From NCBI GenBank assembly GCA_937916085.1, contig CALGGO010000014.1, forward strand, positions 40,911 to 104,910: a stretch of 64,000 nt of DNA, written 5' to 3'. Source of the DNA: an uncultured Prevotellaceae bacterium. Its GTDB lineage: Bacteria; Bacteroidota; Bacteroidia; Bacteroidales; Muribaculaceae. Below the pieces are notes generated by a model, which was not told the DNA's origin, did no database searches, and was given only the letters and a program-made list of their open reading frames with translations. Positions 61,212 to 64,000 of the stretch are shown one piece after another. The translations under genes were made by a program, and so were the position numbers. Each line of letters opens with the position of its first letter. The stretch's first letter is position 1.

Positions 61212-61244
61212 TAGTCCAAAACTCCACTATAGAGTTTTGGACTA
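61212..61244. other. Perfect 13 bp inverted repeat, strong hairpin
   Basis: TAGTCCAAAACTC and GAGTTTTGGACTA flank a 7 nt loop. A smaller hairpin ACTC-CTAAA-GAGT ends just before it (61200-61212). It lies ~70 bp upstream of the next promoter and could be an operator, a mobile-element footprint or a structured RNA. Confidence 0.6.
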
Positions 61245-61316
61245 GTATTAACTGCGTTTTTTTACCACTATTTTGTTTTTTTCCTTAGTTTTTTTGTATC
61301 TATTGCACATTTTTTT

Positions 61317-61324
61317 TACTTTTG
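61317..61324 (+). promoter_or_regulatory. -7 box for the DUF3298 gene
   Basis: TACTTTTG fits TAnnTTTG, 67 bp before ATG 61392. Confidence 0.6.
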
Positions 61325-61391
61325 CGCCTATAAATTCAATCATTTTTTCACACTAATTGTCACACAATATCCATTAAATATAATTGAGACT

Positions 61392-62213
61392 ATGAAGAAA
61401 TTTTTTGTTATCGCAATGATTCTTGTTGCCCTGTGTGCTCAAGGAACTGTAACGGTGAAGACCCAGCATTTTGAGGTTAGTGACTCCCTACGCCTGCTTG
61501 AGAAAGACGACCCGCAAGCTCAAGGCTATAAGTTGAAGACAATGGTTGTTGCCGACTGGCCAGTGAGCGTCAACGGAAAGCCGTCGAGCGCATTGACCAA
61601 GCTGCTCCTCGACTCGGTGTTCTATGCCAGCAACAACCGCGACATTATCCCTTACTACACAAGCGACGTGAACGTGCTGCGCGACTTCATTGGCGACTGG
61701 GTGTATCGCTCGCTCAGGGCTAACAGCATGGCGCAAGAGTATGATGTGAAAGAGCCTGGCAGCGTCCCCGACATTAATTGTGAAGAGGAGCCTATGAGTT
61801 GCTGGTATGAGAATTGCGAGCTCAAGCTCAGCCATGTTGTGGGCAATCTCGTGTTCTTCATGGAATACAACGACTGCTACTATGGCGGAGCGCACAACAT
61901 GTTCTTTACCACATATCACGCCTTTGACGCAGCACTCGACCGCCACATCACTCTCAAGGACATCGTCACCAGCCCCAAGAAATTGCTGAAGATGCTGCCC
62001 TACTACGACAAGCGTGACCCTGATGTAAAATGGTGGGACGACATCACCACCGACAACTTAGAGAATTTCTATGTCAAGAACGGCAAGATGGTGTGGGTCT
62101 TCGCACCCTACGCGATAGGTCCCTTCTGCGACGGAGAGATAGAGATAGCAGTGTCACTCAAAACCTTAAAGGCAAAAGGCCTGCTCACCACCTACGGCAA
62201 GAAACTCAAATAA
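61392..62213 (+). CDS. Secreted DUF3298 (RsiV-like) protein
   Basis: The protein has 273 residues and a signal peptide (MKKFFVIAMILVALCAQG). YYGGAHNMFFTTYHAFD near 155 and RHITLKDIVTSPKKL near 178, then FAPYAIGPFCDGEIEIAV near 237, fit the DUF3298 fold found in lysozyme-binding RsiV and in many Bacteroidales periplasmic proteins. No anti-sigma segment is present. It is followed 4 bp later by the ATP-grasp gene. Confidence 0.82.
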   Translation: MKKFFVIAMILVALCAQGTVTVKTQHFEVSDSLRLLEKDDPQAQGYKLKTMVVADWPVSVNGKPSSALTKLLLDSVFYASNNRDIIPYYTSDVNVLRDFIGDWVYRSLRANSMAQEYDVKEPGSVPDINCEEEPMSCWYENCELKLSHVVGNLVFFMEYNDCYYGGAHNMFFTTYHAFDAALDRHITLKDIVTSPKKLLKMLPYYDKRDPDVKWWDDITTDNLENFYVKNGKMVWVFAPYAIGPFCDGEIEIAVSLKTLKAKGLLTTYGKKLK

Positions 62214-62217
62214 GATA

Positions 62218-63405
62218 TTGGCGAGGCACATTTATATATTTAACCCGCAGAACGACTTGGCGTTGGCAACGGGCGGCATCAATTATGTGGCGCCGCCTTT
62301 TGCTATGCACATGGCGCGCGACCTTGCCGTGCTGCCGGCATTACTCGCTGAGCCAGGCTCGCTGCTGATTACCGACAGCGACCTCGACACCGAGTGGCTG
62401 GAGCACCTGAACGCCACATTCGGCATTGACGTGCACGCCATTAAGCGCGCCGAGCTGCGGCATCTCACCGACTACCGCATCATGCCGTGGGGATGGTGCC
62501 TCGACCTGCGGCGACGGCTGTTGAAATGGGGAGCAAATAGCGCAAACTTACCCAGCAGTGACGAGGTCAACCATCTGCGCGGTCTCTCTCACCGTCGTGT
62601 GTCAATTCTCATCCACCTGCGCCTCAAGGAGCTGCTGGGCAAGCAACTATGCCCAGCACCTGTGGAGCTGGCAATCGCCGACGAAGTGCTGGATTTTGTG
62701 CGCCAGCACCGCGAGTGCTTCATCAAGACCCCGTGGTCAAGCAGCGGCCGGGGCATCTTTCACACCATTGATGGCGCATCGCCCGAACTAGAGCAGTGGT
62801 GCCACGGCGCGCTCAAGCGGCAAGGGTCGCTCCTATGCGAGCAAGCCTTCGACAAGACAATGGACCTGGGCGTGGAGTTCTATTGCGACAATGGCAAAGC
62901 CACCGTGCGGGGCTACTCGCTCTTCACCACCGACAGCCACAGCCAATACAATCACGGCATTGTGGCTAATGAAGAAGAACTAAAAAGCAGAATCACAGCG
63001 CAATATCCCGATTTTGACGAAGTGGCCACTGCCCTGATGCAGGTGCTTGACGAAATGATAGCGCCACACTACACTGGCTGGATGGGCATCGACATGCTCC
63101 TTTATAATGCAAAATGCATAATGCACAATGCACAATCTCAAAACAGCACTAACGGCATTGGCATCAACCCTTGTGTGGAGATGAACTTGCGACCAACAAT
63201 GGGAGCGATAACCAGTGTGATAGGCAACAAGCTGCTCGCTCCTGGCGACACGGCAACGTTCCGCATTGAGCAACGCTCCACTGCCAATGAGCCGTGGCAG
63301 CAAGGCAAAGAGACGGTCATAGAGAATGGGCGACTCATCGCCGGCACTCTGCCACTCACCCCACCCAGCCCCACAGCCCTCTACCGCGCCCTGCTGGAGA
63401 AATAG
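62218..63405 (+). CDS. ATP-grasp-like protein with repeat insertion and TTG start
   Basis: TTG 62218 gives MARHIYIFNPQNDLA and 395 residues; no ATG is available near the 5' end, and the gene begins 4 bp after the preceding stop. ATP-grasp-like features are FIKTPWSSSGRGIF near 167, LLCEQAF near 203, GWMGIDMLLY near 287 and the metal-site CVEMNLRPTMG near 319. Residues 297-306 (NAKCIMHNAQ) are encoded by four AATGCnn units, which split the two metal-site strands. The substrate is unknown; a carboxylate-amine ligase is the general expectation. Confidence 0.78.
   Translation: MARHIYIFNPQNDLALATGGINYVAPPFAMHMARDLAVLPALLAEPGSLLITDSDLDTEWLEHLNATFGIDVHAIKRAELRHLTDYRIMPWGWCLDLRRRLLKWGANSANLPSSDEVNHLRGLSHRRVSILIHLRLKELLGKQLCPAPVELAIADEVLDFVRQHRECFIKTPWSSSGRGIFHTIDGASPELEQWCHGALKRQGSLLCEQAFDKTMDLGVEFYCDNGKATVRGYSLFTTDSHSQYNHGIVANEEELKSRITAQYPDFDEVATALMQVLDEMIAPHYTGWMGIDMLLYNAKCIMHNAQSQNSTNGIGINPCVEMNLRPTMGAITSVIGNKLLAPGDTATFRIEQRSTANEPWQQGKETVIENGRLIAGTLPLTPPSPTALYRALLEK
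63106..63133 (+). repeat. AATGCnn array E inside a coding region
   Basis: Four 7 bp units (AATGCAA, AATGCAT, AATGCAC, AATGCAC) lie in frame in the ATP-grasp gene. A change of one unit would shift the frame. Confidence 0.85.
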
Positions 63406-63435
63406 ATTTGAAAGATTCCTGTGGCTGCTGCAAAA

Positions 63436-63503
63436 CTAAAAATGCTTGCATTTTTAGCTGAGGGGGGCAAAACTAAAAATGCGAAGCATTTTAGCTCCCC
63501 CTC
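63436..63503. terminator. Twin hairpins between the ATP-grasp and transposase genes
   Basis: CTAAAAATGC-TT-GCATTTTTAG (63436-63457) is a perfect palindrome. CTAAAAATGC-GAA-GCATTTTAG (63473-63494) is a second version, extended by outer arms GAGGGGG and CCCCCTC. The second could end minus-strand transposase transcription, or both may be parts of the insertion sequence end. Confidence 0.5.
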
Positions 63504-63512
63504 CTGATTTCG

Positions 63513-64000
63513 TCATTGCGTCACCCAGAATTCGTCAGTGAATAGTTTTGCTATTCGCTGATGTCGTTTCATGGGCATTGTCTTTGTGAAAGTCTTGCCA
63601 CTCTTAGGCAGTCGGAACACGATGGTGGTGACAGTCTTTGCCATGTTCAGCACCTTGTCTACGCTCATGCCAATGTTGGTGCTCTTGAGTCTGCGCTCTA
63701 GCTCTTTGTAGCACTTCAGTGCCACGAAGCATATGCAGATGTGCGCCTCGATACGCTTGCGTGTGAAGTGGAACATGGGGCGTATCTCGATTTTCGATTT
63801 TGCAATGCGGAACGCCCGCTCTACGTTCCACAGGTTGTGGTAAGCGGTAAACACGTCTCCTGTTGGTATGTCGGTGTTTGTCAGATAGCCCTTGAGCCCA
63901 TCCCATGCGGCATCCTGTGCGATGCGCTCCCGGTTGATGACTACGGTCGTGTCGCCGCTCATGTCGAGGAACTTGTTGTATCCGCGCTTGTTGATGCTGT
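63513..64000 (-). mobile_element. IS1634-like DDE transposase, 3' part (5' end outside the window)
   Basis: The minus-strand frame is open to the right edge and encodes at least 162 residues. KRGYNKFLDMSGD, DAAWDGLKGYLTN and then NLWNVERAFRIAKSKIEIRPMFHFTRKRIEAHI contain the Y-R-E-K region of the IS4-superfamily (IS1634 branch), including the last catalytic Glu region. The product ends FTDEFWVTQ. The left IS boundary should lie between 63406 and 63513. No target duplication can be tested without the other end. Confidence 0.85.

Overview
The window is a stretch of chromosome from a member of the Bacteroidales, probably a Muribaculaceae-like gut bacterium. The lineage call rests on four things: many intergenic regions carry the Bacteroidetes -7 promoter box TAnnTTTG with no visible Shine-Dalgarno sequence; several families are typical of the phylum (DUF4922, Lnb/DUF4105, PorT-like barrels, T9SS-like C-terminal domains, 1,115-residue SecA); base composition is near 50% GC in core genes; and no rRNA or marker gene contradicts it. 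The family-level assignment is inference.

Positions 1-13463 hold a long plus-strand peptidoglycan-sugar recycling operon. In order it encodes a GT2 glycosyltransferase (5' end outside the window), a HIT/GalT-like DUF4922 protein, a SpoIID/LytB protein without signal peptide, an AmpG/MurT-like permease, an ORF6N gene broken by a stop codon, NamZ exo-muramidase, a FAD/Fe-S D-lactate dehydrogenase-like enzyme, an HGSNAT-like membrane acyltransferase, a MurK-type sugar kinase, MurQ etherase and a secreted SGNH esterase. A bidirectional terminator and tRNA-His follow, then convergent nagA. Together these form a route from cell-wall fragments to MurNAc, MurNAc-6-P, GlcNAc-6-P plus D-lactate, then GlcN-6-P and pyruvate.

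Positions 15000-30500 are mostly housekeeping: pepT, nnr, an NlpC/P60 hydrolase, a single-chain ATPase-TOPRIM protein resembling PARIS/OLD defence proteins, a flavodiiron protein, an ABC exporter, the parE-coaD-S41 protease run, and a large RluA-type pseudouridine synthase. Positions 30500-37400 carry two outer-membrane barrels, an AT-rich MqsR/MqsA-like toxin-antitoxin pair, glyA, a flavin reductase and small hypotheticals. Positions 37600-48100 are an envelope region: SGNH hydrolase, a free-standing T9SS-tail-like protein, an LTA-synthase-like transferase, Lnb-type protein, a frameshifted secreted protein, cardiolipin synthase and a GHL10 glycosidase. Positions 48200-64000 hold fabG, priA, an ABC-F ATPase, a Ttd14-like ATPase-CYTH fusion, secA, a second Lnb-type protein, a DUF3298 protein, an ATP-grasp protein, and the 3' part of an IS1634-like transposase running off the edge.

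The most unusual genome-wide feature is the number of short tandem arrays (7-10 bp units, several unrelated families) that occupy gene ends and intergenic gaps. Many begin exactly at, or inside, the stop codon of the preceding gene, and several have entered reading frames. A second notable feature is a ~90 bp promoter-bearing repeat found upstream of both priA and secA. No CRISPR array, rRNA or prophage was seen.
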